A stretch of DNA of 25,999 bases from an uncultured Collinsella sp. (GCA_900549215.1 URNJ01000004.1:1-25999); one strand, 5' to 3'; positions 15,146-22,541 are shown, counted from the first letter of the stretch. The notes: generated from the letters alone by a model not told the origin. A program made the numbers and translations.

Positions 15146-16315
15146 TTACTCGGTAAAGGCGTTGCCGACGCTCTGGCCGCCAACATACGTCTCGACGAGG
15201 GTGAGCTCATGGTCGAACACGACAAAGTCGGCGTCGCGACCCGGCATGATGCTGCCGCACTTATCCTCGATGTGCGCGGAGCGTGCCGGCACCTCAGTTG
15301 CCATGCGAATGGCGATATCGGCGCTGGCGATGCCCCAGTCGACGATGTTCTTGACGCCCTGGGCAAGCGTGAGCACCGAGCCGGCAATGCTCTTGCCGTC
15401 GGCGAGCCAGCACAGGTTGTCCTTCATGATGACGTCCATGCCGCCACTGGTGTAGCTGCCCTCGGGCATGCCGCCGCAACCCAGGCAGTCGGTGATGAGC
15501 ACCGTGTGCTGCCAGCCCTTTGCCTGCAGCAGCGCCTTGATGGCGGCAGGGTTCACGTGTTTGCCGTCACAGATGATCTCGGCGTAGGTCTCGGGCGTGG
15601 ACATGGCGGCACCCACGACACCGGGCTCACGGTGATGCAGCCCGCGCTGGCCGTTATAGGTATGCGTAAAGCAGCTGGCACCGGCATTGATAGCGGCGAT
15701 GCACTCATCGTAGGTGGCGTCGGAGTGACCGATGCTGGTCACCACGCCCTTGGCGTTCAGAGCAGCCGCATAAGCAGCGGCACCGTCGCGCTCGGCGGCC
15801 ATGGCGCTCTTAACGATGCGACCGCCCGCAGCCTCCTGCCACTGGTCGAAAACCTCCTCGGAGGGGTCAATCAGGTAAGCGGGGTTCTGCGCGCCCACGT
15901 GCTTCATGGTAAAGAAGGGGCCCTCCAGATAGATGCCCTGAATGCGAGCACCGCAGAAGTCAGGGCCGCGACCCTCGTCCGCCTGGGCGATGGCGGCGCA
16001 GGCATCCTTGATCTGCTCGACGCCATCGGTGAACGTCGTGGGCAGCCAGCTGGTGGTACCGCGACGGGCGAGCTCGGTCGAGCTGATATCAATGCCCTCG
16101 GGATCGTTATCGGTAGTCGAGTGGTTATAGAAGCCATGGATGTGAGTATCGACCATACCCGGTGCGATCCACGATCCCGTGTAGTCCTTAATCTCGCAAG
16201 AGGGCTCGTCGGCCTGCCAGGCGCCAAAAACGCCATCCTCGACCATAAGATAGCCGCCCAGTTGCGGGCCTGCCGGCAAGAAGAACTTGTCAGCCTTAAT
16301 TGCGTACGTGCTCAT
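15146..16315 (-). CDS. nagA: N-acetylglucosamine/galactosamine-6-phosphate deacetylase
   Basis: A 389-residue amidohydrolase that removes the acetyl group from GlcNAc-6-P or GalNAc-6-P. The metal- and substrate-binding residues are visible: His58 and His60 in DTHIHG, Glu131 in LEGPFF, His197 in GHSDAT, His218 in THTYNGQRGLHH and Asp276 in TDCLGCGG, the expected catalytic Asp. AAGGAG five bases before the ATG at 16315 decides the start; an earlier GTG at 16321 is less likely. It lies downstream of agaS but is separated from it by a terminator-like hairpin (16374-16415), so its transcription may be attenuated or independent. With agaS, LacC and the mannose-type PTS it fits an N-acetylgalactosamine route. 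GlcNAc-6-P is an equally acceptable substrate for the family. Confidence 0.92.
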   Translation of the reverse strand: MSTYAIKADKFFLPAGPQLGGYLMVEDGVFGAWQADEPSCEIKDYTGSWIAPGMVDTHIHGFYNHSTTDNDPEGIDISSTELARRGTTSWLPTTFTDGVEQIKDACAAIAQADEGRGPDFCGARIQGIYLEGPFFTMKHVGAQNPAYLIDPSEEVFDQWQEAAGGRIVKSAMAAERDGAAAYAAALNAKGVVTSIGHSDATYDECIAAINAGASCFTHTYNGQRGLHHREPGVVGAAMSTPETYAEIICDGKHVNPAAIKALLQAKGWQHTVLITDCLGCGGMPEGSYTSGGMDVIMKDNLCWLADGKSIAGSVLTLAQGVKNIVDWGIASADIAIRMATEVPARSAHIEDKCGSIMPGRDADFVVFDHELTLVETYVGGQSVGNAFTE

Positions 16316-16373
16316 ATGCACTCCTTGCTTCTAAAGCAGTTGACTGTGGTAATGCTTATACCCGGTCCATGTA

Positions 16374-16415
16374 AAAACAAAAAGCGCCCGCCCGCCGTTA
16401 TGAGCGGACGGGCGC
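16374..16415 (-). terminator. Terminator/attenuator between agaS and nagA (minus strand)
   Basis: On the minus strand GCGCCCGTCCGC (16415-16404) pairs with GCGGGCGGGCGC (16395-16384), with one G-U pair. TTTTTGTTTT follows. It starts about 20 bases past the agaS stop. Partial read-through to nagA is possible. Confidence 0.85.
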
Positions 16416-16433
16416 CCTTACAGGGGGACGCGA

Positions 16434-17600
16434 TTAAGCGGTGAAGGGGTGAATCGTCACACCCTTGACCACGCGGTTGACCGTGCCGGTGGGGCTCGGC
16501 GTATCGGGCGTGTTGCCCACGCGCACGGAGTTGAGCAGGCTGATAGCCTGGGCAAACATCACGAACGGCAGGGCAAGGTAGCCCTCGGGAAGCGCCTCGT
16601 AGCCCTTAAAGGTGAAGGACTCGCCCTCGTAGACGGTAGCGCCATCCTGCTGAACGGCAACGGTGTGCTGAGCAATCTTGTCGCCACCGATCTCGTTGAG
16701 GATGTCGATGTCGTACTGACGGGTGTAGGCGTCGTTGTTGACGAACACGAAGACGAGCGTCTTATCGTCGACGAAGGACTTAGGTCCGTGACGATAGCCC
16801 ATGGAGGTGTCGTAGGAAGTAGCAACCAGACCGTGAGCGAGCTCGAGGATCTTGAGCTGGCTCTCCTGGGCAAGGCCACCGAAGGAGCCAGAACCCAAGT
16901 AGGTCACGCGGTTGAAGTCGCCAGCCAGGTAATCGGCGATCTCAGGCTCACGGGAGATGACCTCCTCGCCCATCTTGGCAATCGTCTCGACCCACTCGGC
17001 CTTCTGCTCGTCAGAGGCAGTGTCGAAAATAAGGGTGGAGAGCAGGGTCATGCAGGTGTAGGAACCGGTCATGGCGAAGCCCTTGTCGTTGGCGCGCGGG
17101 ATGAGCAGCGTCAGCGCATTGGGATCATCGGCGGACTCGACGGCGAGCTTGCCCTCGGGAGCGCAGGTGATGTTGAGGAACTTGACGTTGTGGACGAGCT
17201 CCTTGGCAACGGCAACGGCGGCAAGGCTCTCGGGGCTGTTGCCAGAGCGGGCAAAGGAAACCACGAGCGTGGGATCCTCGGCGCGCAGGAAGTCACGCGG
17301 GGCGCTCACGATGTCGGTCGTGGCGATGGGCTTAAAGTCGTAGAGATCAGTGTTGCCAGCGTGACGCAAGTACGGGGCGCAGGTATCGCCAACGTAGTCG
17401 GACGTACCGGCACCGGTGAAGACAACGGACAGACGGCCCTCGCCCATAGCGCGAGCCTCGGCCAGGAAGGCCTCGATGGCCTCCTTGTTCTCGCGATAGA
17501 TGTTGAGCGTATCACGCCAAAGCTCAGGCTGCTGAGCAATCTCGGCCGTGGTGATCTGGGCGCCGAGCTCGGTGAGCTCCTCGACACTCTTCTCGAACAT
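16434..17600 (-). CDS. agaS: SIS-domain galactosamine-6-phosphate deaminase/isomerase (AgaS)
   Basis: A 388-residue protein with two SIS sugar-isomerase domains. The first includes VVFTGAGTSDYVGD (about residues 59-72) and VVSFARSGNSPES. The second includes YLGSGSFGGLAQES and the AgaS-typical GYRHGPKSFVDD, which positions a His in the active site. AgaS converts galactosamine-6-phosphate to tagatose-6-phosphate and ammonia. AGAGAGG ten bases before the ATG at 17600 is the ribosome-binding site. A TATAAT box (minus strand, 17645-17640) and a CTGGT-n4-ACCAG palindrome over the -35 region lie upstream, so repression by the GntR regulator at 17715 is likely. The gene is transcribed alone or with nagA by read-through. 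GlmS-like glucosamine-6-phosphate enzymes are distant relatives. Confidence 0.92.
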   Translation of the reverse strand: MFEKSVEELTELGAQITTAEIAQQPELWRDTLNIYRENKEAIEAFLAEARAMGEGRLSVVFTGAGTSDYVGDTCAPYLRHAGNTDLYDFKPIATTDIVSAPRDFLRAEDPTLVVSFARSGNSPESLAAVAVAKELVHNVKFLNITCAPEGKLAVESADDPNALTLLIPRANDKGFAMTGSYTCMTLLSTLIFDTASDEQKAEWVETIAKMGEEVISREPEIADYLAGDFNRVTYLGSGSFGGLAQESQLKILELAHGLVATSYDTSMGYRHGPKSFVDDKTLVFVFVNNDAYTRQYDIDILNEIGGDKIAQHTVAVQQDGATVYEGESFTFKGYEALPEGYLALPFVMFAQAISLLNSVRVGNTPDTPSPTGTVNRVVKGVTIHPFTA

Positions 17601-17639
17601 TTCTAATACCTCTCTCTAGAAGTAATCCTCTGACGTGCA

Positions 17640-17677
17640 ATTATACACTTCAGTTGGTTATCTGGTAGTAACCAGTT
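17640..17677 (-). promoter_or_regulatory. agaS promoter with DasR/NagR-like operator
   Basis: The palindrome CTGGTAGTAACCAG (17662-17675) lies between the GntR gene and agaS. It resembles the DasR/NagR (YvoA) operator consensus ACTGGTCTAGACCAGT. On the minus strand a perfect TATAAT box occupies 17645-17640, and the palindrome covers the expected -35 region. Repression by the adjacent GntR/UTRA protein is inferred. Confidence 0.7.
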
Positions 17678-17714
17678 AAATGCAAAGAATCATCATATGG
17701 ATACGATGCGAACA

Positions 17715-18446
17715 CTAGTCGCTACGCTGGTGGTAAACCTTGTATTTAAACTGATCGGCACGAGCAACCGAGAGTGTATACTCCACAACCTCGTTTGACT
17801 CGTTATACGTAGTCCTGACCAAATCGAGCACAGGCGAGCCCTCGACAATTCCCAAAAGGTGGGCGTCGGTGGGACGGGCTATGCTCGCATAGAACTCCTC
17901 TTCGGCCACGCGTATCTTTTGCTGAAAGTCTTGCTCAATCACATCGTAAAGCGGCTTACGCTCCAGTAGCGGTCGCTTTAGGGACAGAAATTGACGAACC
18001 GGTAGATAGCTGCGTTCGACCATCATGGGCATGTTGTCGGCAGAACGAAGGCGCTTGAGCTTAAAAATGCGATCGCCGATACGCAATCCCATATGCTCGG
18101 CCAGATTCTTATCGGCCTCCATCTCGCAAAACTCGAGAATCGTGGTCTCGGGGTCGCGACCCATCGCGCGCATCTGCTCGGTAAAGCTGTAGGACTGCAT
18201 AAGATTGGTTGCCTTTGCCGAACGGTCGGTCACAAAGGTACCGCGACCGTGCTGCCGAACCACCAATCCTAAACGCTCCAGTTCCTGCAGAGCCAGGCGT
18301 ACCGTAGTGCGCGAGAGACCATAGCGCTCCGATAGTTCGCGCTCGGAAGGAATCATGTCACCGGCGCGATATTCATGGTCGATCTTTTCGGTCAGAATAT
18401 CGACCAGCTGATCGTACAGCGGTTGCTTACGCGCTCCGATCGCCAT
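17715..18446 (-). CDS. GntR-family regulator with UTRA domain (NagR/DasR/AgaR-like)
   Basis: A 243-residue regulator of the GntR/HutC subfamily. The N-terminal winged HTH (about residues 8-70) reads YDQLVDILTEKI, then GDMIPSERELSERYGLSRTTV and RQHGRGTFV. The C-terminal UTRA effector domain starts near SYSFTEQMRAMG and includes RLRSADNMPMMVERSYLP. NagR, YvoA and DasR are homologues that sense amino-sugar phosphates. GGGAGG five bases before the ATG at 18446 decides the start; an upstream TTG is unlikely. It stands between agaS and the PTS operon on the same strand. DasR-like palindromes lie before agaS (17662) and before the PTS operon (21939-21969), so it probably coordinates import and catabolism. 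The effector is inferred to be GlcN-6-P, GalN-6-P or an acetylated form. Confidence 0.92.
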   Translation of the reverse strand: MAIGARKQPLYDQLVDILTEKIDHEYRAGDMIPSERELSERYGLSRTTVRLALQELERLGLVVRQHGRGTFVTDRSAKATNLMQSYSFTEQMRAMGRDPETTILEFCEMEADKNLAEHMGLRIGDRIFKLKRLRSADNMPMMVERSYLPVRQFLSLKRPLLERKPLYDVIEQDFQQKIRVAEEEFYASIARPTDAHLLGIVEGSPVLDLVRTTYNESNEVVEYTLSVARADQFKYKVYHQRSD

Positions 18447-18530
18447 CCTATCCTCCCATTTTCTCAAACTCGGCTACTACCTTGGGTGTTTAGCATTATC
18501 TGTCTGCCACACCCGAATCAACAAGAAAAC

Positions 18531-18564
18531 AAAAGCCGCGCGCTCTTTCGAGCACGCGGCTTTT
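18531..18564 (-). terminator. Terminator at the end of the mannose-type PTS operon
   Basis: AAAAGCCGCG (18531-18540) pairs with CGCGGCTTTT (18555-18564), with an inner GCTC/GAGC stem. On the minus strand the stem is followed by TTTTGTTTTC. It lies 67 bases past the EIID stop. The A and T flanks would let it work in both directions. Confidence 0.85.
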
Positions 18565-18630
18565 AACATACACATGGCTTAAGGGGTCGGGGTGTGAGCC
18601 GCGTAGGGACACACCCCTCAAGCTAGAGCC

Positions 18631-19713
18631 TTACCAGATGCTCGGCCAGAGACCAAGCGGGCCAGCGCCCAGGATGCCGAGGACGAAGAGCAGCAGAATG
18701 CCCTTGGTCGGGGTCCAGCTGTGCTTAGCGAACATGTAGTAAAGCAGCAGCGTAAGCATAAGCGGGACGAGCTTCGGGACGATGGTGTTGAGGGTGTCGG
18801 CAACAGAGAAGTTGACCGGATCCTCGGTGACGGTAGCGTAGGTCACGGACTCCATGCCGTTGCCCAGATCGGCGACGCCGCACTTGACCTCGTTGCCGTC
18901 GGCATCGACGGCGGTGAGGGCGTTGCCGTCCTCATCGGTCATGGCGATGGTACCGGCCTCAGCGGTCTCGGTATCGATGCCCTCCATACCGGTGAAGTTC
19001 TCGGCCTCCTTCTCGGAGACGATCACGGTAGTAGGGGCAAGGCCACGGGTGGTGCCGTTGGGGATCTGGAGGTTGATCTGGGTGCCACCCATGGTGACGA
19101 CCAGGCAACCGACGACGAAGACGCCCATGATGGAAGCGGCACGCGTGAAGGCCTGCATGTTGGCGGTCAGAGCGTCAATAGCGCTGGTGCCAAGCTTGTA
19201 GGACCAGTTCATGAGCCAGAAGCGCAGAGCGAACTGGACGGCGTTGAAGATCACCAGGAAGATGATCGGCGCAGCGGCGTTGCCGTTGATGGCCATGTTG
19301 GAGGTGATGCCGGCCGTGATAGGCACGAGCGTCAGCCAGAACAGGGCGTCACCGATACCACCGAGCGGGCCCATTGCGGCAACGCGGACGGCGCGGATCG
19401 TGGGGATGTCAACCTTGTTCTGCTCGAGCGAAAGCACGATGCCCATAACAAAGGTGACGAGGAACGGGTGAGTGTTGAAGAACTCCAGGTTGTGGCTCAT
19501 GGAAGCCGCGAGGTCGTTCTTGTTGGTGTGGATCTTCTCCAGACCGGGGATGATGGAGTAGAGCCAGCCGGCGGCCTGCATACGCTCGTAGTTGAACGAG
19601 GCCTGCAGGAAGCAGGAGCGCCAAGCCATCTTGTTGAGGGTCTTCTGGTCGAGCTGCGGAGCAGGAGTGAGATCCTCGTAGTGCTCCGGGATCACATACT
19701 CATTAGATGCCAT
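18631..19713 (-). CDS. PTS mannose/fructose/sorbose family EIID with long insert
   Basis: A 360-residue integral membrane subunit that forms the sugar channel with EIIC. The N-terminal half has the EIID hallmarks: LNKMAWRSCFLQASFNYERMQAAG, MSHNLEFFNTHPFLVTFVMG and MGPLGGIGDALFW. Several hydrophobic helices follow. EIID proteins are usually about 270-300 residues. Here roughly 90 polar, acidic residues (from about 225 to 315, GTQINLQIPNG to VADTLN) are inserted before the last hydrophobic segment, LVPLMLTLLLYYMF. The insert includes a repeated AMTDEDGNALTAVDADGNEV-like pattern and could be a small extracytoplasmic or cytoplasmic domain. GGAGGTG before the ATG at 19713 supports the start, which overlaps the end of EIIC by 11 bases. 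It is the last gene of the operon. Confidence 0.93.
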   Translation of the reverse strand: MASNEYVIPEHYEDLTPAPQLDQKTLNKMAWRSCFLQASFNYERMQAAGWLYSIIPGLEKIHTNKNDLAASMSHNLEFFNTHPFLVTFVMGIVLSLEQNKVDIPTIRAVRVAAMGPLGGIGDALFWLTLVPITAGITSNMAINGNAAAPIIFLVIFNAVQFALRFWLMNWSYKLGTSAIDALTANMQAFTRAASIMGVFVVGCLVVTMGGTQINLQIPNGTTRGLAPTTVIVSEKEAENFTGMEGIDTETAEAGTIAMTDEDGNALTAVDADGNEVKCGVADLGNGMESVTYATVTEDPVNFSVADTLNTIVPKLVPLMLTLLLYYMFAKHSWTPTKGILLLFVLGILGAGPLGLWPSIW

Positions 19714-20503
19714 CTTCGAAGTCACCTCCGTCAGAAACAGCTGCACCCTTCAGCTCGGTCTGCTGCTGGAAGTCCCAGAAAGCGATGCCGAAGCCGATGA
19801 GAGCGAGGATGAGCAGAGCAGGGGTTGCCAGCGAATCGTTGGCAACGGTGATGAGCGCGAGGCCGAAGCCCATGAGGAAGAAGCCCCACATATCGCGGTT
19901 CATCATAACCTTGAGCAGGACGGCGAAGCCGACGAAGCGCATCATGCCGCCTGCAGCGGACAGACCGGTCTGCAGCCAAGTCGGGATGGCGGAAGCGATG
20001 GTCTGACCGATGGTAGCGCCAGCGATGAAGAACAGGGTGACGACGACAGCGAAGATCAGGCCGAGCAGAGCCATGGCGAAGTAGTTCAGGCGCTCGATGC
20101 CCTTGGTGTCCGCGTTGTGAGCCATGTTATCGGCCGTGGACATAAGCGGGGACATAAGCGTGAAGACCAGGGTAACGCCAAGCTGGCCAAGCAGAGCGAA
20201 CGGAATGGCGAGGCCGACTGCCGCGTTGGGCTCGAGGCCCGTAGCGATAGCGAGAATGGCTGCCATGATGCCGCCGATGACGGCGTTAGGCGGCTGAGCG
20301 CCTCCGATCGGCATGTTGCCGATCGTCATGAGCTGATAAGTACCACCCACGAGAAGACCGGTGTTGAGGTCGCCAAGGATAAGACCGATGACGGCGCCGG
20401 TGACGATGGGCTGATAGAGAGACTCGAGGAAGTCAAACTGGTCGATTGCCGCGATGAACGTGACGACGAAGACCAGAGCGATCTGGATAATCGAGTATTC
20501 CAT
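19703..20503 (-). CDS. PTS mannose/fructose/sorbose family EIIC
   Basis: A 266-residue polytopic membrane protein that binds and translocates the sugar with EIID. Family motifs include AAIDQFDFLESLYQPIVTG near the N-terminus, GDLNTGLLVGGTYQLMTIG and IGGAQPPNAVIGGIMAAILA (the PP region next to the substrate site). About seven or eight hydrophobic segments follow. AAAGGAGGAGC right before the ATG at 20503 is a strong ribosome-binding site. It lies between EIIB (20594) and EIID in a translationally coupled minus-strand operon. Within this family the substrate could be mannose, an N-acetylhexosamine or another amino sugar. Neighbouring nagA, agaS and GntR genes favour N-acetylgalactosamine. Confidence 0.93.
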   Translation of the reverse strand: MEYSIIQIALVFVVTFIAAIDQFDFLESLYQPIVTGAVIGLILGDLNTGLLVGGTYQLMTIGNMPIGGAQPPNAVIGGIMAAILAIATGLEPNAAVGLAIPFALLGQLGVTLVFTLMSPLMSTADNMAHNADTKGIERLNYFAMALLGLIFAVVVTLFFIAGATIGQTIASAIPTWLQTGLSAAGGMMRFVGFAVLLKVMMNRDMWGFFLMGFGLALITVANDSLATPALLILALIGFGIAFWDFQQQTELKGAAVSDGGDFEDGI

Positions 20504-20593
20504 CTTGCTCCTCCTTTCAAAATGAATGTACGCACTTTGGATATCACGTACAGAACGTCAGGGTTTCACTCCTGACAACGTGGATCACGAGGA

Positions 20594-21076
20594 TTACGAG
20601 AAGAGCTTGCTCGTGTCCTCAACAGGCGTGCTCGGAACGCGCCTGATCTCCAACTCCACCCCCAATTCCTGCAGCTCTTTAAACGCAGCGACATCCTCGT
20701 CGTTAACTGCGACGGAGGTGGCGACTTGGCGCTTTCCTTCCGACATGTGCATGTTGCCGATGTTTACCTTCTTTATAGGCACACCGCCCTTGACGAGCGT
20801 AAGCACGTCTTCCGGTGTTTCGGCCACGATGAAGATCTTCTGGCGCGGGCTCGCCTTGCCAATGACGTCGATGGTCTTCTGCAGAGAGAAGAAACGCGTA
20901 GCGACGCCGGCGGGAGCGGCCATCTTCATGAGGTTCTGGCGCATGGTGTTGGTCGCCACGTCGTCGTTGGCGACGAGGATGAGGTTGGAGCCCAGAGTGG
21001 AGTTCCACTGGGTGGCAACCTGACCATGAACCAGTCGGTTATCGATGCGGGTAAGAAGAATGTTGGGTTCTGCCAT
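20594..21076 (-). CDS. PTS mannose/fructose/sorbose family EIIB (active-site His present)
   Basis: A 160-residue cytoplasmic phosphocarrier that accepts phosphate from EIIA and passes it to the incoming sugar. The phosphorylation loop is canonical, RIDNRLVHGQVATQW, with His17. Other family features are LGSNLILVANDDVATN, FFSLQKTIDVI, LVKGGVPIKKVNIGNMHM and FKELQELGVELEIRRVP. GAAAGGA 10 bases upstream supports the ATG at 21076. It follows the yajC-like gene by 36 bases and precedes EIIC by 90 bases. The orphan EIIB at 10861 is a clear paralogue over its whole length, but it has Tyr at the His17 position. Confidence 0.95.
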   Translation of the reverse strand: MAEPNILLTRIDNRLVHGQVATQWNSTLGSNLILVANDDVATNTMRQNLMKMAAPAGVATRFFSLQKTIDVIGKASPRQKIFIVAETPEDVLTLVKGGVPIKKVNIGNMHMSEGKRQVATSVAVNDEDVAAFKELQELGVELEIRRVPSTPVEDTSKLFS

Positions 21077-21112
21077 GTTGATCAGCTTCCTTTCGTTATT
21101 TGCTGACGACAG

Positions 21113-21394
21113 TTACTTGATCTCCTGAATCGCGTAACGCGAAACATCTACGACGGCTCCGGATCGGACTTTGATCTGGACCTTCTCGCCTTCGATGCCT
21201 TTGACGGTTCCGTAGATACCGCCGGCGAAAAGAACCTCCTGACCCGGCTTGAGCTCGGTGTGCAGCTCCTTGAAGTACTTTTGCTTCTTCTTCATGTTGA
21301 TTTGCGACCAGATGGTGTAAATCAAGCCCATGATGGCGAGCAGGCCTAAAAGGGCGACCGAGGAGCTCAGGACGTTGGCTCCGAAATCGGCCAT
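21113..21394 (-). CDS. YajC-like small membrane protein inside the PTS operon
   Basis: A 93-residue protein with one N-terminal membrane helix (about residues 9-29, SSSVALLGLLAIMGLIYTIW), a short basic patch MKKKQKYFKEL, and a C-terminal beta-rich domain LKPGQEVLFAGGIYGTVKGI. This is the layout and signature of YajC, an accessory of the SecDF translocase. Its ATG overlaps the EIIA stop codon by one base, so it is translationally coupled to the PTS. YajC-like genes also occur in some mannose-family PTS operons of streptococci, for example the pneumococcal hyaluronate PTS locus. A role in membrane insertion or regulation of the permease is inferred, not shown. Housekeeping yajC would normally sit beside secD. 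Confidence 0.88.
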   Translation of the reverse strand: MADFGANVLSSSVALLGLLAIMGLIYTIWSQINMKKKQKYFKELHTELKPGQEVLFAGGIYGTVKGIEGEKVQIKVRSGAVVDVSRYAIQEIK

Positions 21395-21837
21395 TAGATG
21401 CCGTCCTCGTCGCCGAAGATATCCTCTTCCTCGGAGCCGGCAACGGATGCGACCGTCTGGGCGGTGATGCCCGTCTGGCCAACGGTCACGGCCTGCTCGC
21501 CAAGCTCGGCGAGCGTGGCGTTGCCGCGGAGGAACAGAAGCTCAATAACCATGGGAAGGTTAGTGCCGGTCAGAACCTCGACATTGTCGACATCCTGGGC
21601 AATCATCATCGACTGGTTGAACGGGGTGCCACCAAGCAGGTCGGTAAAGACGAGCACGCCATCGCACTCCTCGCGCATAGCGGTAATAGCGGCGCGGAGA
21701 TCCTCACCGTAGGAAGCAGCCTGGTCGCCCTCAAAAGGAACGACGGTAAAAGCGGGCTGGTCGCCGGCAACCATAGCGATAGCGCTTGCAAGGCCGGGTG
21801 CGAACTGTCCATGACCGGTAAGAATAAAGCCAACCAT
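21394..21837 (-). CDS. PTS mannose/fructose/sorbose family EIIA
   Basis: A 147-residue cytoplasmic EIIA domain that takes phosphate from HPr. The active site is His9 in GFILTGHGQFAPGL. The family motif VLVFTDLLGGTPFNQSMM (about residues 60-77) and NLPMVIELLF follow. The C-terminal 15 residues are acidic (GSEEEDIFGDEDGI). GGAAGGG 8 bases before the ATG at 21837 supports the start. It is the first gene of the five-gene operon EIIA, yajC, EIIB, EIIC, EIID and overlaps the yajC-like gene by one base. The long region upstream carries GntR-type operators, so this is the operon's regulated entry point. Confidence 0.94.
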   Translation of the reverse strand: MVGFILTGHGQFAPGLASAIAMVAGDQPAFTVVPFEGDQAASYGEDLRAAITAMREECDGVLVFTDLLGGTPFNQSMMIAQDVDNVEVLTGTNLPMVIELLFLRGNATLAELGEQAVTVGQTGITAQTVASVAGSEEEDIFGDEDGI

Positions 21838-21937
21838 TCAAATTTCCCTTCCGAAGGTGTGTACAATCTGAGTCCGATGATTTTCGGAAGCCAGCGGGCG
21901 CTCGCCCTTAAAGCTTCTTGGAAAGCGTTCTTTAAAG

Positions 21938-21969
21938 ACCAGTGGTTTCTAAACTGGTAGTAACCACGT
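21938..21969 (-). promoter_or_regulatory. DasR/NagR-like operators upstream of the mannose-type PTS operon
   Basis: Two overlapping candidate sites lie about 100-130 bases before the EIIA start. CCAGTGGTTTCTAAACTGG (21939-21957) is an inverted repeat with CCAGT/ACTGG arms. ACTGGTAGTAACCACGT (21953-21969) shares the 13-mer CTGGTAGTAACCA with the agaS operator. Common control by the GntR protein at 17715 is inferred. Confidence 0.65.
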
Positions 21970-22023
21970 GACGTGTTGTTGTCACTATATCACCCCAGAA
22001 GAGGCCGCTTCCGTTGATTCATA

Positions 22024-22301
22024 CGGTAAAACGTTTTTGCACCGTTCACGGTGATAAATCGACCGTTTACCGGTCGTTAACACTTCTACCTGCGGTTTTG
22101 AAACCGTTTCGAAATGCTTTGGCAAAAGATCGGATCTTTTCCTGCGTCTAAACAACGCAGGGCGGCTAAAAATAGCGTGAAGAAAAATTGCAGGTCATTG
22201 TGAAGATGTGTGAATTGGTCTTTTTGACTTAATACCAGTTAGAACCAGTTTTGAGATTATCGGTGAACGGTAGTTTTCGACCGCTCACCGGTTACTTGCA
22301 A
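22024..22301. promoter_or_regulatory. Motif-rich intergenic region between the PTS operon and the DUF2975 gene
   Basis: No gene is convincing in 21838-22541. ACCGTTCACG (22041) and ACCGTTTACC (22062) are direct repeats 21 bp apart, as at 3568-3600. GAAACCGTTTC (22100-22110) is LacI/cre-like. AAAAGAT/ATCTTTT (22124-22140) and CCTGCG/CGCAGG (22141-22161) are adjacent hairpins. ACCAGTT occurs twice near 22234-22250, as a GntR-like half-site repeat. CGGTGAACGGT (22261-22271) and ACCGCTCACC (22280-22289) form an inverted pair. Positions 22302-22541 are AT-richer, with nothing else identified. Confidence 0.45.
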
Positions 22302-22541
22302 TCGTTTGCAGTTGTTTTCCCAGATGAATTAGGGAAACACAATGGAGCGCTTGCGCGATCACGGGAAGTTTTGACATTTGTCCTCATCCCCCGCGCGCCG
22401 AACTCCGACACTCAAAACGAGCTAATAGTTCATGCTAATCGTTTTCAATCATTACTTAGTCAGTATTCGTAATTATTTATCGTTTGTCATTAATTATGAT
22501 ATAAGATACAAGTATCATCCAAGAGATTGGTTGGAGGGGCT

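Noticed and set aside
15209..16444. A 411-codon open frame on the plus strand, and similar long antisense frames at 16449-17606, 18721-19800, 12429-13394 and 1285-2121
   Set aside because: Each is a mirror of a well-supported gene (nagA, agaS, EIID, LacC-like kinase, LacG) and shows no family motifs.
22251..22472. A 73-codon open frame in the long intergenic region
   Set aside because: It overlaps the inverted ACCGYTYACC operator pair and has no good ribosome-binding site or recognisable motif.
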